Assembly (NCBI GenBank): GCA_011620705.1
Contig: WOYR01000185.1
Span: 1 to 15,812 of the forward strand
Direction of reading: 5' to 3'
DNA from: Microbacteriaceae bacterium
GTDB lineage: Bacteria; Actinomycetota; Actinomycetes; Actinomycetales; Microbacteriaceae
DNA length: 15,812 nt
Shown here: positions 6,870 through 13,479 of the stretch, in pieces
Layout of the letters: every line of letters starts with the position of its first letter
Position numbering within the stretch: position 1 is the first letter of the stretch
Made by a program: the position numbers and the translations under genes
The notes under the pieces: model-generated
What the model was told of the DNA's origin: nothing
The model's database searches: none
What the model saw: only the letters and a program-made list of their open reading frames with translations

Positions 6870-8059
6870 GCGCGGGCGCCGAACTCATCCCGTACAGCCC
6901 GAGCGTGCGCGATCGAGGCGTGCGCAAGCCGGAGCGGACCCGCTTCGATGCCTTTCCGCGTGATCCGGTCTTCCGCTGGCTGCTGCGCGCCGCCTTCGCC
7001 GCGCCCTATCTGCTGGTGGCCTGGGCCGCGTCGCTCAGCCAGGCCGACACCACCCTGGTGACACCGAACCAGCAGCTGCTGCAGCACATCGCGCGCATCG
7101 ACTGGAACAGGGCGGACATCTCGTGGGTCGGCGACATCTTCCCGCCGCTGTCGACTCTGCTGGCCGCGGCGATCCCGGGCGGGCGGACGGGACTCGCCAT
7201 CGCGGGCGCTCTGGTCGCCGGTGTCTTCCTGCAGAAGCTCCTCGAGATCATGGTCCAGCGCCGGTTCCACGTCACCACCACGACGATCCTGATGCTCGCC
7301 CTGGCCGCCAACCCCTTGTTCGCCTACACGGTGACCGAGAACTTCTCCGCCTTCCTGGGGCTGGCATTCTTCGGGCTCGGGATCGCCGACATCCTGCGCT
7401 TCGTCACATGGGGCAGCACCCAATCCGGATTCCGGGCCGGGTTGTTCCTGATGCTCGCGGCGCTCTCCGACCAGAGCGGCATCGTCTACGTGCTGACGGC
7501 GGCCGCCGCCGCTCCGTTCCTCCGCCTCGGCCAACGGCACCGGCAGGGCGCTCAGGGAGCCAATGTGCTGGTCATCGTCTTTCCGACCGCCGCCGCCCTG
7601 GGCGCGATCATGCTGCTCAATCTGATCTTCAACGGCAACCCTCTCGGCGGCGGCGGGCGCATGATCTCGGGCACGGCCGAGCGGTTCGCGGCCCTCCCGC
7701 AGCTCTTCGCCCAGCCGACCGGCTGGTTCCTGCTCGCCTCGGTGCTGAGCGCCTGGCTGATCGCGCTCATCGTGCGGCAGCCCGGATCGATCATCGTGTC
7801 CACCCTGGTGTTCGCCGCCATCCTCGGCTCCGATGTGATCGGCCTGCTCCCGGCGGGCACCGCGGGGAACACCTTCATCCTGATGACCCTGATCGCGATC
7901 GCCCTCGTGCCGACCCGCAAGGGGATGGTCCCGGTCGTCCTAGTGGATGTCGTGGCCGTCCTGCAGATCGTGATCGCGTGGGGCTCGTCCTACAACCGCG
8001 ACATCGTGCTGCAGTGGATGGCCGCCCTCCTGCCCGTGTTCGACGCCTCCTGGCACTAG
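6866..8059 (+). CDS. Polytopic membrane protein, possible GT-C-fold glycosyltransferase
   Basis: This 397-residue protein is mostly hydrophobic and should cross the membrane about 9-11 times. A basic cytoplasmic stretch precedes the first helix (about residues 32-53). A polar loop with D90-I-F-P-P94 precedes the second. An acidic residue followed by a PP-L motif before a helix recalls GT-C glycosyltransferases, which use lipid-linked sugars on the outer face, but I see no decisive family signature, so the assignment is tentative. Its GTG start overlaps the stop of the MshEN-GT2 gene (GTGA), so the two are probably co-translated and act in the same envelope or extracellular polysaccharide pathway, for instance as a polymerase partner or export component. 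The gene ends 59 bases before thrS, which has its own promoter. Confidence 0.65.
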   Translation: MSAGAELIPYSPSVRDRGVRKPERTRFDAFPRDPVFRWLLRAAFAAPYLLVAWAASLSQADTTLVTPNQQLLQHIARIDWNRADISWVGDIFPPLSTLLAAAIPGGRTGLAIAGALVAGVFLQKLLEIMVQRRFHVTTTTILMLALAANPLFAYTVTENFSAFLGLAFFGLGIADILRFVTWGSTQSGFRAGLFLMLAALSDQSGIVYVLTAAAAAPFLRLGQRHRQGAQGANVLVIVFPTAAALGAIMLLNLIFNGNPLGGGGRMISGTAERFAALPQLFAQPTGWFLLASVLSAWLIALIVRQPGSIIVSTLVFAAILGSDVIGLLPAGTAGNTFILMTLIAIALVPTRKGMVPVVLVDVVAVLQIVIAWGSSYNRDIVLQWMAALLPVFDASWH

Positions 8060-8105
8060 CCCGGAGCCGGACGAGAGCGGCGCGGCGAGCCCGTCGGCCC
8101 GCCGG

Positions 8106-8111
8106 TACAGT
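8106..8111 (+). promoter_or_regulatory. -10 box of a leaderless promoter for thrS
   Basis: TACAGT matches TANNNT and is followed by 7 bases and then the GTG of thrS. No Shine-Dalgarno sequence precedes the GTG. The spacing is what a leaderless transcript needs and supports GTG 8119 as the start, although the same frame stays open for about 1 kb further upstream. There is no room for a T-box leader. Confidence 0.6.
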
Positions 8112-8118
8112 TGAGCGC

Positions 8119-10083
8119 GTGAGTGCCCAGACCGGATTCGAGTTGTTCCCCGATCGCACCGTCGTCGCCCTGCGCGTCAACGGCGAGCTCAGGGACAAGG
8201 CGACGACGGTCACGGAGGCTGACACCGTCGAGGCGGTGACGATCGAGTCGCAGGACGGCCTCTCCATCCTGCGCCACTCGACCGCCCACGTCGCGGCGCA
8301 AGCCGTGCAGTCCATCAACCCGGAGGCGAAGCTCGGCATCGGCCCTCCGATCACCGACGGCTTCTACTACGACTTCGATGTCGAGACGCCGTTCACGCTC
8401 GATGAGCTCAAGGCCATCGAGAAGGAGATGGAGCGCATCATCCGCTCGGGCCAGCGCTTCGTGCGCCGGGTGGTCACCGAGGCCGAGGCCCGCGCCGAGT
8501 TCGCCGGGGAGCCGTACAAGCTGGAGCTGATCGGGCTGAAGGGCCACGAGACGGGCACCGCGCAGTTCGAGTCGAGCGAGGCGGTCGAGGTCGGCGGCTC
8601 GGAGCTGACCGTCTACGACAACGTGGACTCCGCCAGCGGCGAGACCGTCTGGAAGGACCTCTGCCGCGGACCGCATCTGCCCAACACCGGCGCGATCCGC
8701 AACGGCTTCGCCCTGATGCGCGTCGCCGCCGCCTATTGGCGGGGCTCGGAGAAGAACAAGCAGCTGCAGCGCATCTACGGCACCGCATGGCCGAGCAAGG
8801 AGGAGTTGCGCGCATACCAGACCCGGCTCGAGGAGGCCGCAAAGCGCGACCACCGCAAGCTCGGGCAGGAACTCGATCTGTTCTCCTTCCCCGAGGAGAT
8901 CGGCTCGGGGCTCGCGGTCTTCCACCCCAAGGGCGGCATCATCCGGGCTGAGATCGAGAACTACATGCGCCAGCGGCTCATCGCCTACGACTACGAGCTG
9001 GTCAACACCCCGCACATCACCAAGGCGCATCTCTACGAGATCAGCGGTCACCTGCAGTGGTACAAGGAGGGCATGTTCCCCCCGATGCACCTGGATGAGG
9101 AGGTGGATGCCGAAGGCAACGTCGTCAAGCAGGGCCAGGACTACTACCTGAAGCCGATGAACTGCCCGATGCACAACCTGATCTTCCGCGCGCGCGGGCG
9201 CAGCTACCGCGAGCTGCCGCTGCGGCTGGCCGAGTTCGGCACGGTGTACCGCTATGAGAAGAGCGGCGTGCTCGCCGGCCTCACCCGAGTGCGCGGCTTG
9301 ACCCAGGATGACGCGCACATCTACGTCACTCCCGAGCAGGTGAAGGGCGAGATCGCCAGTCAGCTGGACTTCGTGCTCGAGACCCTGCGCGGTTATGGTC
9401 TCGACGACTTCTACCTCGAGTTGTCGACGCGCGATCCTGAGAAGTCGGTCGGCACCGACGAGGCATGGGAGGAGGCGACCGCGACCCTGCGGCAGGTAGC
9501 GCTCGAATCCGGACTCGACCTGGTGGATGATCCGGGCGGCGCAGCGTTCTACGGTCCGAAGATCTCGGTGCAGGCTCGCGATGCGATCGGCCGCACCTGG
9601 CAGCTGTCGACCGTGCAACTCGACTTCAACCAGCCGGAGCTGTTCGAGCTGAGGTACGCGGCGGCCGACGGCACGCAGCAGCAGCCGGTGATGATCCATC
9701 GCGCCCTGCTGGGCTCCATCGAGCGCTTCTTCGCGATCCTGCTCGAGCACTACGCCGGCGCGTTCCCCGTCTGGCTGTCGCCGGTGCAGGTGGTCGGCAT
9801 CCCGGTCGCCGAGGAGTACGCCGACTATCTCGGCGAACTCGTCGCGCGGCTGAAGGGCGAGGGCGTGCGCGCGCAGCTGGATTCGAGCGACGACCGGATG
9901 CAGAAGAAGATCCGCACCCATACGCAGCAGAAGGTCCCCTTCATGCTGATCGCGGGGGAGCAGGACCGCGCAGCGGGGACCGTGAGCTTCCGTTTCCGCG
10001 ACGGCCGCCAGGAGAACGGGCTCGCGATCGAGGAGGCGGTCCGGCGGATCCACGACTCGATCACCACCAAGGTGCAGGTCTGA
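8119..10083 (+). CDS. thrS: Threonine--tRNA ligase
   Basis: ThrRS charges tRNA-Thr with threonine in the cytoplasm and edits mischarged serine. The GTG at 8119 gives 654 residues, a normal length. In order: a short TGS-like N-terminus (RVNGEL), the editing domain with H53-STA-H57 and CRGPHLP, the class II catalytic core with KPMNCPMH, motif 2 around YRYEKSG, QDDAHIY and motif 3 IHRALLGSIERFF, and a C-terminal anticodon-binding domain from about residue 555. The zinc ligands are Cys349, His400 and His527, with spacing almost identical to the E. coli enzyme (Cys334, His385, His511). The editing histidine lies 20 residues nearer the N-terminus than in E. coli, so the TGS domain is shortened, as I recall for related actinobacteria. 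The next gene begins one base after the stop codon. Confidence 0.97.
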   Translation: MSAQTGFELFPDRTVVALRVNGELRDKATTVTEADTVEAVTIESQDGLSILRHSTAHVAAQAVQSINPEAKLGIGPPITDGFYYDFDVETPFTLDELKAIEKEMERIIRSGQRFVRRVVTEAEARAEFAGEPYKLELIGLKGHETGTAQFESSEAVEVGGSELTVYDNVDSASGETVWKDLCRGPHLPNTGAIRNGFALMRVAAAYWRGSEKNKQLQRIYGTAWPSKEELRAYQTRLEEAAKRDHRKLGQELDLFSFPEEIGSGLAVFHPKGGIIRAEIENYMRQRLIAYDYELVNTPHITKAHLYEISGHLQWYKEGMFPPMHLDEEVDAEGNVVKQGQDYYLKPMNCPMHNLIFRARGRSYRELPLRLAEFGTVYRYEKSGVLAGLTRVRGLTQDDAHIYVTPEQVKGEIASQLDFVLETLRGYGLDDFYLELSTRDPEKSVGTDEAWEEATATLRQVALESGLDLVDDPGGAAFYGPKISVQARDAIGRTWQLSTVQLDFNQPELFELRYAAADGTQQQPVMIHRALLGSIERFFAILLEHYAGAFPVWLSPVQVVGIPVAEEYADYLGELVARLKGEGVRAQLDSSDDRMQKKIRTHTQQKVPFMLIAGEQDRAAGTVSFRFRDGRQENGLAIEEAVRRIHDSITTKVQV

Positions 10084-10084
10084 C

Positions 10085-10666
10085 GTGCAGGTCCCGCCCG
10101 ACTACGACGGCACCCGGTATCCGGATTCCGAGGTGGAGCCGGCCTCGTCATTCGCGGCGGTCGCGGATGGGATGCAGCGCCTCTGGACCCCGCACCGCAT
10201 CGCCTACATCGAATCGTCGCCCGAGGAGAAGGTCTCGTCGGGCTGCGTCTTCTGCGAGGCGCCGACCAAGTCGGACGAGGAGGCGCTGATCGTCCATCGC
10301 GGCGAGACCGGCTACGTGCTGCTCAACCTCTTCCCGTACAACAGCGGCCACCTGCTGGTCGTGCCATACCGGCATGTGCCGACATACGACCTCGCAGCGA
10401 GTGCGGAGACGGCAGAGCTCGCCTCGATGACGCAGGCGGCGATGCGCGCGCTCACCGCCACCTCGCACCCGCACGGCTTCAACATCGGGATGAATCAGGG
10501 CGCGGTCGCTGGCGCAGGAATCGCCGAGCACCTGCACCAGCACGTCGTTCCGCGATGGGCCTCGGACGCGAACTTCCTGCCGATCATCGGGCAGACGAAG
10601 GCGATCCCGAAACTCCTCGGCGAGGCGCGCCAGGAGCTGGCGGAAGCGTGGCCCGCCGCGGACTGA
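10085..10666 (+). CDS. HIT-family hydrolase/transferase, Ap4A phosphorylase-like
   Basis: The 193-residue protein carries the histidine triad H149-L-H151-Q-H153-VVP, whose central histidine attacks the alpha-phosphate of nucleotide substrates. An upstream C54-V-F-C57 pair and the FNIGMNQGAVAGAGIAEHLH segment resemble the Ap4A phosphorylase-type HIT protein that follows thrS in Mycobacterium (Rv2613c), so diadenosine tetraphosphate is a plausible substrate. ThrRS is itself a source of Ap4A in cells, which makes the pairing functionally reasonable. The GTG start is one base beyond the thrS stop codon, so the two genes are very likely one transcript and translationally coupled. The domain covers most of the chain, with a C-terminal helix rich in Ala and Glu. 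The exact nucleotide specificity is inferred from context. Confidence 0.88.
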   Translation: MQVPPDYDGTRYPDSEVEPASSFAAVADGMQRLWTPHRIAYIESSPEEKVSSGCVFCEAPTKSDEEALIVHRGETGYVLLNLFPYNSGHLLVVPYRHVPTYDLAASAETAELASMTQAAMRALTATSHPHGFNIGMNQGAVAGAGIAEHLHQHVVPRWASDANFLPIIGQTKAIPKLLGEARQELAEAWPAAD

Positions 10667-10689
10667 GCCCGCCGACATCCCGTCCATGC

Positions 10690-10709
10690 TGTAGACGGCT
10701 TCGTCTACA
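10690..10709. promoter_or_regulatory. Perfect 8-bp inverted repeat, candidate operator or hairpin
   Basis: TGTAGACG-GCTT-CGTCTACA has perfect 8-bp arms around a 4-base centre. It starts 23 bases after the HIT gene stop and ends 12 bases before the ATG of the lipoprotein gene, touching that gene's probable -10 region. As RNA it would be a stable stem-loop that could end the thrS-HIT transcript, but no T-run follows. As DNA it looks like a repressor operator of TetR/MarR size. I favour the operator reading because of its position; no known consensus is matched. Confidence 0.5.
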
Positions 10710-10715
10710 TAGGCT
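10710..10715 (+). promoter_or_regulatory. Probable -10 box for the lipoprotein pseudogene
   Basis: TAGGCT fits TANNNT and ends 6 bases before the ATG at 10722, again the leaderless geometry. It begins one base after the 10690-10709 inverted repeat, so a protein bound there would block RNA polymerase. The same hexamer and spacing are seen at the minus-strand gene starting at 15492. Confidence 0.4.
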
Positions 10716-10721
10716 GAAGAG

Positions 10722-11227
10722 ATGAGCACTCGTTCGATCGCCCACCTCGTCGTCCTGGCAGTCATCGCAACACTGCTCGCCGGGTGCAGCAGCACCACCC
10801 CGGGTGGGACCACCTCGGCAGGGAAACCGCTGCAATTGCGCCTCGTCATCTCTTCGACTGCGGGCACGTGCAGCGCGCCGGCCGTGACCTCTGACAGCCC
10901 AGCCAGTGCCTGCGACAATGCGGGTACCACCACTTACGAGCTAGCAAGACCGCTGGGTACGATCACTCCGGTCTCCGTTGTGCTCGCCAAGGATCAGGGA
11001 TCTGCGCATTCGGTCACCCTTGAGCTCAACAAGGCAGATGCCGGCACGCTCGGCGATGTGTCCCGCGAAGCCGTCGACAAGCACCTGGCGATCGTCCTCG
11101 ACGGCCGGGTCCTCTCGGCGCCCCTGGTCCAGGAGCCCCTCACGCGAGCACGCTGACACTCGCCTTCGGGACTTCAACCGAGGCCAGGCAGGCTGCTGCA
11201 GAGCTGACTGCGTCGAAAACCCCCTGA
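10722..11227 (+). pseudogene. SecD-P1-domain-like lipoprotein, frameshifted near its 3' end
   Basis: The open frame 10722-11156 encodes 144 residues: a lipoprotein signal (MSTRSIAH, hydrophobic core, lipobox LLAGC with Cys22) and, after a Ser/Thr/Gly-rich linker, a domain resembling the P1 head of SecD, with VTLELNKADAG and LAIVLDGRVLSAPLVQEPLT. In SecD this last motif is followed by a short beta-alpha end. Here the frame stops at TGA 11154-11156, but the next frame continues immediately with STLTLAFGTSTEARQAAAEL and ends at TGA 11225-11227, exactly the expected tail. One base missing around 11141-11150 explains this. It is either a real frameshift or a sequencing error; if real, a shortened lipoprotein could still be made. 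SecD-P1-like lipoproteins outside the translocon have no established role that I know of. Confidence 0.7.
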
Positions 11228-11498
11228 CACCCTGGCTCCCAACGGGATTGCTCGCAACCTGGTCCGGGTGCGCGAACGGTGGGGGACAGGCCTTCGTTCC
11301 GGGTGGTGTTCTACGCCACTCGGAGGGAAGGCCTTCTCTTGGTCCACCGCGGCCAGGGAACCGCTGCTGCGACGCGGACATTCTCATCTGAGGCACGCGC
11401 AGCCGTTGGGTCAACCCAAGACAGCCTGTCCTATCGGCCACGCCCCGGCTGCTCGTCATCGATGACACGGCGCGAGCAACCGGGGACGCCGCCGCATC
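11228..11498. other. Stretch of about 270 bases without a convincing gene
   Basis: Short frames run through this stretch (for example plus 11279-11635), but none shows a ribosome-binding site, a recognisable motif or actinobacterial third-position G/C bias. I see no tRNA cloverleaf. The one clear structure is the inverted repeat TTGGGT-CA-ACCCAA at 11406-11419. The stretch separates two damaged genes, so it may hold unrecognisable gene remnants plus the promoter of the protease remnant. Confidence 0.45.
11406..11419. repeat. Inverted repeat TTGGGT-CA-ACCCAA
   Basis: It has perfect 6-bp arms with a 2-base centre, about 80 bases upstream of the secreted-protein remnant. It is followed by a second small palindrome, GACAG-C-CTGTC. 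It could be an operator in a promoter region, but no -10/-35 pair could be placed with confidence. Confidence 0.3.
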
Positions 11499-11882
11499 AT
11501 GGCCACCATCACGCTGGCGGCAGCTACGTCACTGGCCGTGTCGAGCGTGCCCGCCGCTGCCAACGCATACACGATTACTGGATGTCGCTGGAACGGCAGT
11601 TCCACGATCAACTACAAGAACAACGGCTCCAGTAGCTACACCTCGATCATCACCAACTCCGCGAACTCCTGGGACTCCGGCATGCCTCTGTACCTGCAGT
11701 CCACCGCGAATGCCGCTCTCGTCGTCTACCAGACGAACGCCGGCAACAGCGGCGATGAGGGATACACCACCTGGTATTGCTCCGGCGGTATCACGTCCGG
11801 AACCAGCTTGTACGCGAACACCCAACTACATTGCCGGTGCGTCGTTCCACTCCTCGGTGGCCCAGCCGCCGGCATGCAGTGA
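11499..11882 (+). pseudogene. Remnant of a secreted matrixin-like metalloprotease, frameshifted and lacking its active site
   Basis: The frame 11499-11882 (127 residues) starts inside a signal peptide: a hydrophobic stretch ending in VPAAANA before the mature YTITGCRWNG. No charged n-region is available in this frame, so the original start may be lost. The mature part (SWDSGMPLYLQ, NAGNSGDEGYTTWYCSGG) has the pattern of small secreted actinobacterial metalloproteases, in which G-N-x-G-x-D/E-G-Y-x-T-W-x-C precedes a tyrosine-rich stretch and the zinc motif HExxHxxGxxH. After LYANT the reading continues better in another frame (NYIAGASFHSSVAQ), implying one extra C in the run at 11820-11823. 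No HExxH follows in any frame. Low third-position G/C compared with its neighbours suggests foreign origin. The family assignment is from remembered sequence pattern only. Confidence 0.5.
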
Positions 11883-11887
11883 TACCG

Positions 11888-11901
11888 GCGCTTGCAAGCG
11901 C
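11888..11901. repeat. Perfect 14-bp palindrome
   Basis: GCGCTTGCAAGCGC is fully self-complementary. It lies directly after the stop of the protease remnant and just before a second stem-loop at 11906-11927. It may be a remnant of a terminator or a protein-binding site. Confidence 0.35.
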
Positions 11902-11905
11902 GCTG

Positions 11906-11927
11906 CAACCACGGATCTCCGCGGTTG
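11906..11927 (+). terminator. Stem-loop between protease remnant and HNH gene, terminator-like
   Basis: CAACC-A-CGG pairs with CCG-C-GGTTG around the loop ATCT, a 9-bp stem with one A-C mismatch. No T-run follows, so it would be a weak or atypical terminator. Its position between two genes, 25 bases before the LexA-like box, suits insulation of the downstream promoter. Confidence 0.35.
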
Positions 11928-11951
11928 TCTCACTGCATTCAAGCAGATATG

Positions 11952-11967
11952 TAGAACATATCTTCGA
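11952..11967. promoter_or_regulatory. LexA-like SOS box upstream of the DUF222-HNH gene
   Basis: TAGAACATATCTTCGA matches the actinobacterial LexA site TCGAAC-N4-GTTCGA at 10 of the 12 fixed positions, with one mismatch in each half. It lies where the -35 element should be, 7 bases before the -10 hexamer TACAAT, so LexA bound here would block transcription until DNA damage. Several mycobacterial 13E12-repeat genes, which belong to the same DUF222-HNH family, are known to be under LexA control, which strengthens the reading. Confidence 0.6.
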
Positions 11968-11974
11968 GTTGTGA

Positions 11975-11980
11975 TACAAT
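11975..11980 (+). promoter_or_regulatory. -10 box for the DUF222-HNH gene
   Basis: TACAAT is a near-consensus -10 hexamer. Transcription would start near 11987, giving a leader of about 30 bases with the Shine-Dalgarno sequence AAGGAGA at 12000-12006, 9 bases before the ATG at 12016. This gene thus has a conventional leader, unlike thrS and pdxS. Confidence 0.6.
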
Positions 11981-12015
11981 CGTCTTGCTCGTGCCGGGCA
12001 AGGAGATTGGTCGTC

Positions 12016-13434
12016 ATGGCACTGGAGCGTCTGCTGATTGAGCGTGTTGAGGCGCTCGTCTGTGCATTGCCGCTCGATGCAGCGCGGTCCGGCGCGGCGG
12101 GGTCCCCCGCAGTGCGTTCCGGCGAGTGGGCGGCGGTCTCCGATTCGGGGTTGGTGGCCACCCTCGAGCACATCGGCGAGGTGCGCCGCGTGCTGGATTC
12201 GCTGGGGATGCTCGCCGCGGGCGAGGTCGCCCGCCGCGGCGAGCTGAGTCCGCTGCACGTCCGCATGGGCGACAAGTCGCCGTCCGATCTGGTGGCGCGG
12301 TGCGCAGGGATCGAGCAGGCCGAGGCGCGCGCGTGGTGCGCGGCGGGCGCCGCGGTCGTCGATCGCGCCGGCTTCCTGGGGGAGGCCATCCTGCCGCGGC
12401 GAGAGCATCTCGCCGAGGCGGTTCAGCGCGCAGAAGTCCCGGTCGCCGTGGCCGCCCAGATCGCTGCTGCGCTGGATGCGTTCGACCCGGTCGCCGATCG
12501 CGACGCCGTGGCCGGTGCCGAGCGGTTCCTGCTGGAGCACGCTGATCGACTGACGGCACGGGAGACCGCGCGTCTCGGGCGCGCTCTTCTCGAGCGCTTC
12601 GACCCGGATGGCGCCGAGCCGCGCGAGGATCGGCTGCGCGCGCGGTCGGGACTGTCGATCGTGCGGGGGACGGACGGCCTGACCCGCTGGGTGCTGACGA
12701 TGCATCCCGAGGCGGCCGGCTTCCTGACCGCGGCTCTCGATGCGCGCACCGCTCCGCGCCGTGAGCCTTCCTTCCTCCGCGACGATGATCCCCTCGACGG
12801 CGCGGGCGAGACGCGCAGCCTGAGTCAGCGCAGGCTCGACGCGATGGTCTCCATCGCCCGCGAATCCGTTGAACGCGATTCCGGCGAGGTCGGCGGCACA
12901 TCCGTCACGATGGTGGTGACAGTGCCGCTTCAGACGCTGATCGACGGCATCGGGGCGGCATCCATCGAGGGCATCGATGCTCCGATCTGCGCCTCGACCG
13001 CCCGTCGGCTCGCCGCGGGCGCCGAGATCATCCCGCTCGTGCTCGGCGGCGAGAGCGAGCAGCTCGACCTCGGTCGTTCGCGGCGGCTGTTCTCGCCCGC
13101 TCAGCGACGCGTGCTCGCGCAGCGGGACGGCGGCTGTCTCTGGACGGGATGCACAGCGCCGCCGGCGTGGTGCGAGGTCGCCCATGTGACGCCGTGGTCG
13201 TTCGGAGGTGAGAGCGATCTTCGCAACGCGGCACTGCTCTGCCCGTTCCACCACCGGCGATTCGATCGCGATGGCTGGAGTCTGGAGTGGCGAGGCCGAG
13301 ACCCCTATCTGATTCCGCCTCCCCACGTCGACGCGCGTCGCACGCCTCGTCGCGCCGGCCGGCCGTCGGCGCCATCGGGCCGGCTGCCATCGGGCCGGCT
13401 GCCATCCGGCGGCATCCCCGGTGTCTCAGCATGA
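12016..13434 (+). CDS. DUF222-HNH endonuclease family protein (13E12-like)
   Basis: The ATG at 12016, preceded by AAGGAGA, gives 472 residues; the frame is open further upstream but only through the protease remnant. Residues 30-330 are the helical DUF222 domain (AAGEVARRGELS near 68-79, RFDPDG near 196). Residues 370-425 are an HNH nuclease domain: Cys374-LWTG-Cys379, the CEVAHVTPW histidine segment, N in DLRNAALLC and the final FHHRRFD. These proteins are numerous in actinobacteria and related to the mycobacterial 13E12 repeat family. A nicking or cutting activity on DNA is predicted, but the cellular role is not established. The tail from about 440 is basic and carries a short PSGRL repeat. 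The LexA-like box on the promoter suggests induction by DNA damage. Family copies commonly vary in number between genomes, in keeping with the accessory surroundings. Confidence 0.88.
   Translation: MALERLLIERVEALVCALPLDAARSGAAGSPAVRSGEWAAVSDSGLVATLEHIGEVRRVLDSLGMLAAGEVARRGELSPLHVRMGDKSPSDLVARCAGIEQAEARAWCAAGAAVVDRAGFLGEAILPRREHLAEAVQRAEVPVAVAAQIAAALDAFDPVADRDAVAGAERFLLEHADRLTARETARLGRALLERFDPDGAEPREDRLRARSGLSIVRGTDGLTRWVLTMHPEAAGFLTAALDARTAPRREPSFLRDDDPLDGAGETRSLSQRRLDAMVSIARESVERDSGEVGGTSVTMVVTVPLQTLIDGIGAASIEGIDAPICASTARRLAAGAEIIPLVLGGESEQLDLGRSRRLFSPAQRRVLAQRDGGCLWTGCTAPPAWCEVAHVTPWSFGGESDLRNAALLCPFHHRRFDRDGWSLEWRGRDPYLIPPPHVDARRTPRRAGRPSAPSGRLPSGRLPSGGIPGVSA
13371..13415 (+). repeat. 15-base tandem repeat in the 3' end of the HNH gene
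   Basis: Two identical 15-base units, GCCATCGGGCCGGCT (13371-13385 and 13386-13400), are followed by a diverged third unit beginning GCCATC (13401-13415). The unit is a multiple of three and encodes PSGRL-type residues, so changes in copy number would lengthen or shorten the C-terminal tail without breaking the frame. It is a candidate site for slippage. Confidence 0.75.
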
Positions 13435-13466
13435 CGCCGCCGCGGTCACGGTGGGCGGAGGTCTCG

Positions 13467-13472
13467 TACAAT
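13467..13472 (+). promoter_or_regulatory. -10 box of a leaderless promoter for pdxST
   Basis: TACAAT is followed by exactly 7 bases and then the ATG of pdxS, with no Shine-Dalgarno sequence. The promoter begins 32 bases after the HNH gene stop, so pdxS does not depend on the upstream gene. No clear -35 or MocR/PdxR-type repeats are visible. Confidence 0.65.
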
Positions 13473-13479
13473 CGTCCCC

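Noticed and set aside
7123..8118. Upstream extension of the thrS frame by about 330 residues
   Set aside because: The extension runs through the membrane-protein gene in another frame, reads as Arg/Pro/Ala-rich low-complexity sequence, and the leaderless promoter fixes the start at GTG 8119.
8060..8118. T-box riboswitch upstream of thrS
   Set aside because: The gap is only 59 bases and the promoter lies at its end, leaving no transcribed leader in which a T-box could fold.
8056..10053. 665-residue minus-strand frame opposite thrS
   Set aside because: It is a mirror of a highly conserved gene. High third-position G/C leaves few stop codons on the opposite strand, and no domain is visible.
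11228..11498. Possible tRNA or small RNA in the gene-poor stretch
   Set aside because: No acceptor stem, T-loop (GGTTCGA-type) or cloverleaf could be formed, and no convincing promoter-terminator pair was found.
11710..12015. N-terminal extension of the HNH protein
   Set aside because: It crosses the metalloprotease remnant, a stem-loop, the LexA-like box and a -10 box. The ATG at 12016 with AAGGAGA is the natural start. A fusion protein is not needed to explain the open frame.
10667..13450. Insertion sequence or prophage carrying the accessory block
   Set aside because: No transposase, integrase, terminal inverted repeats or target-site duplication could be found. The DUF222-HNH protein is not itself evidence of a transposon.
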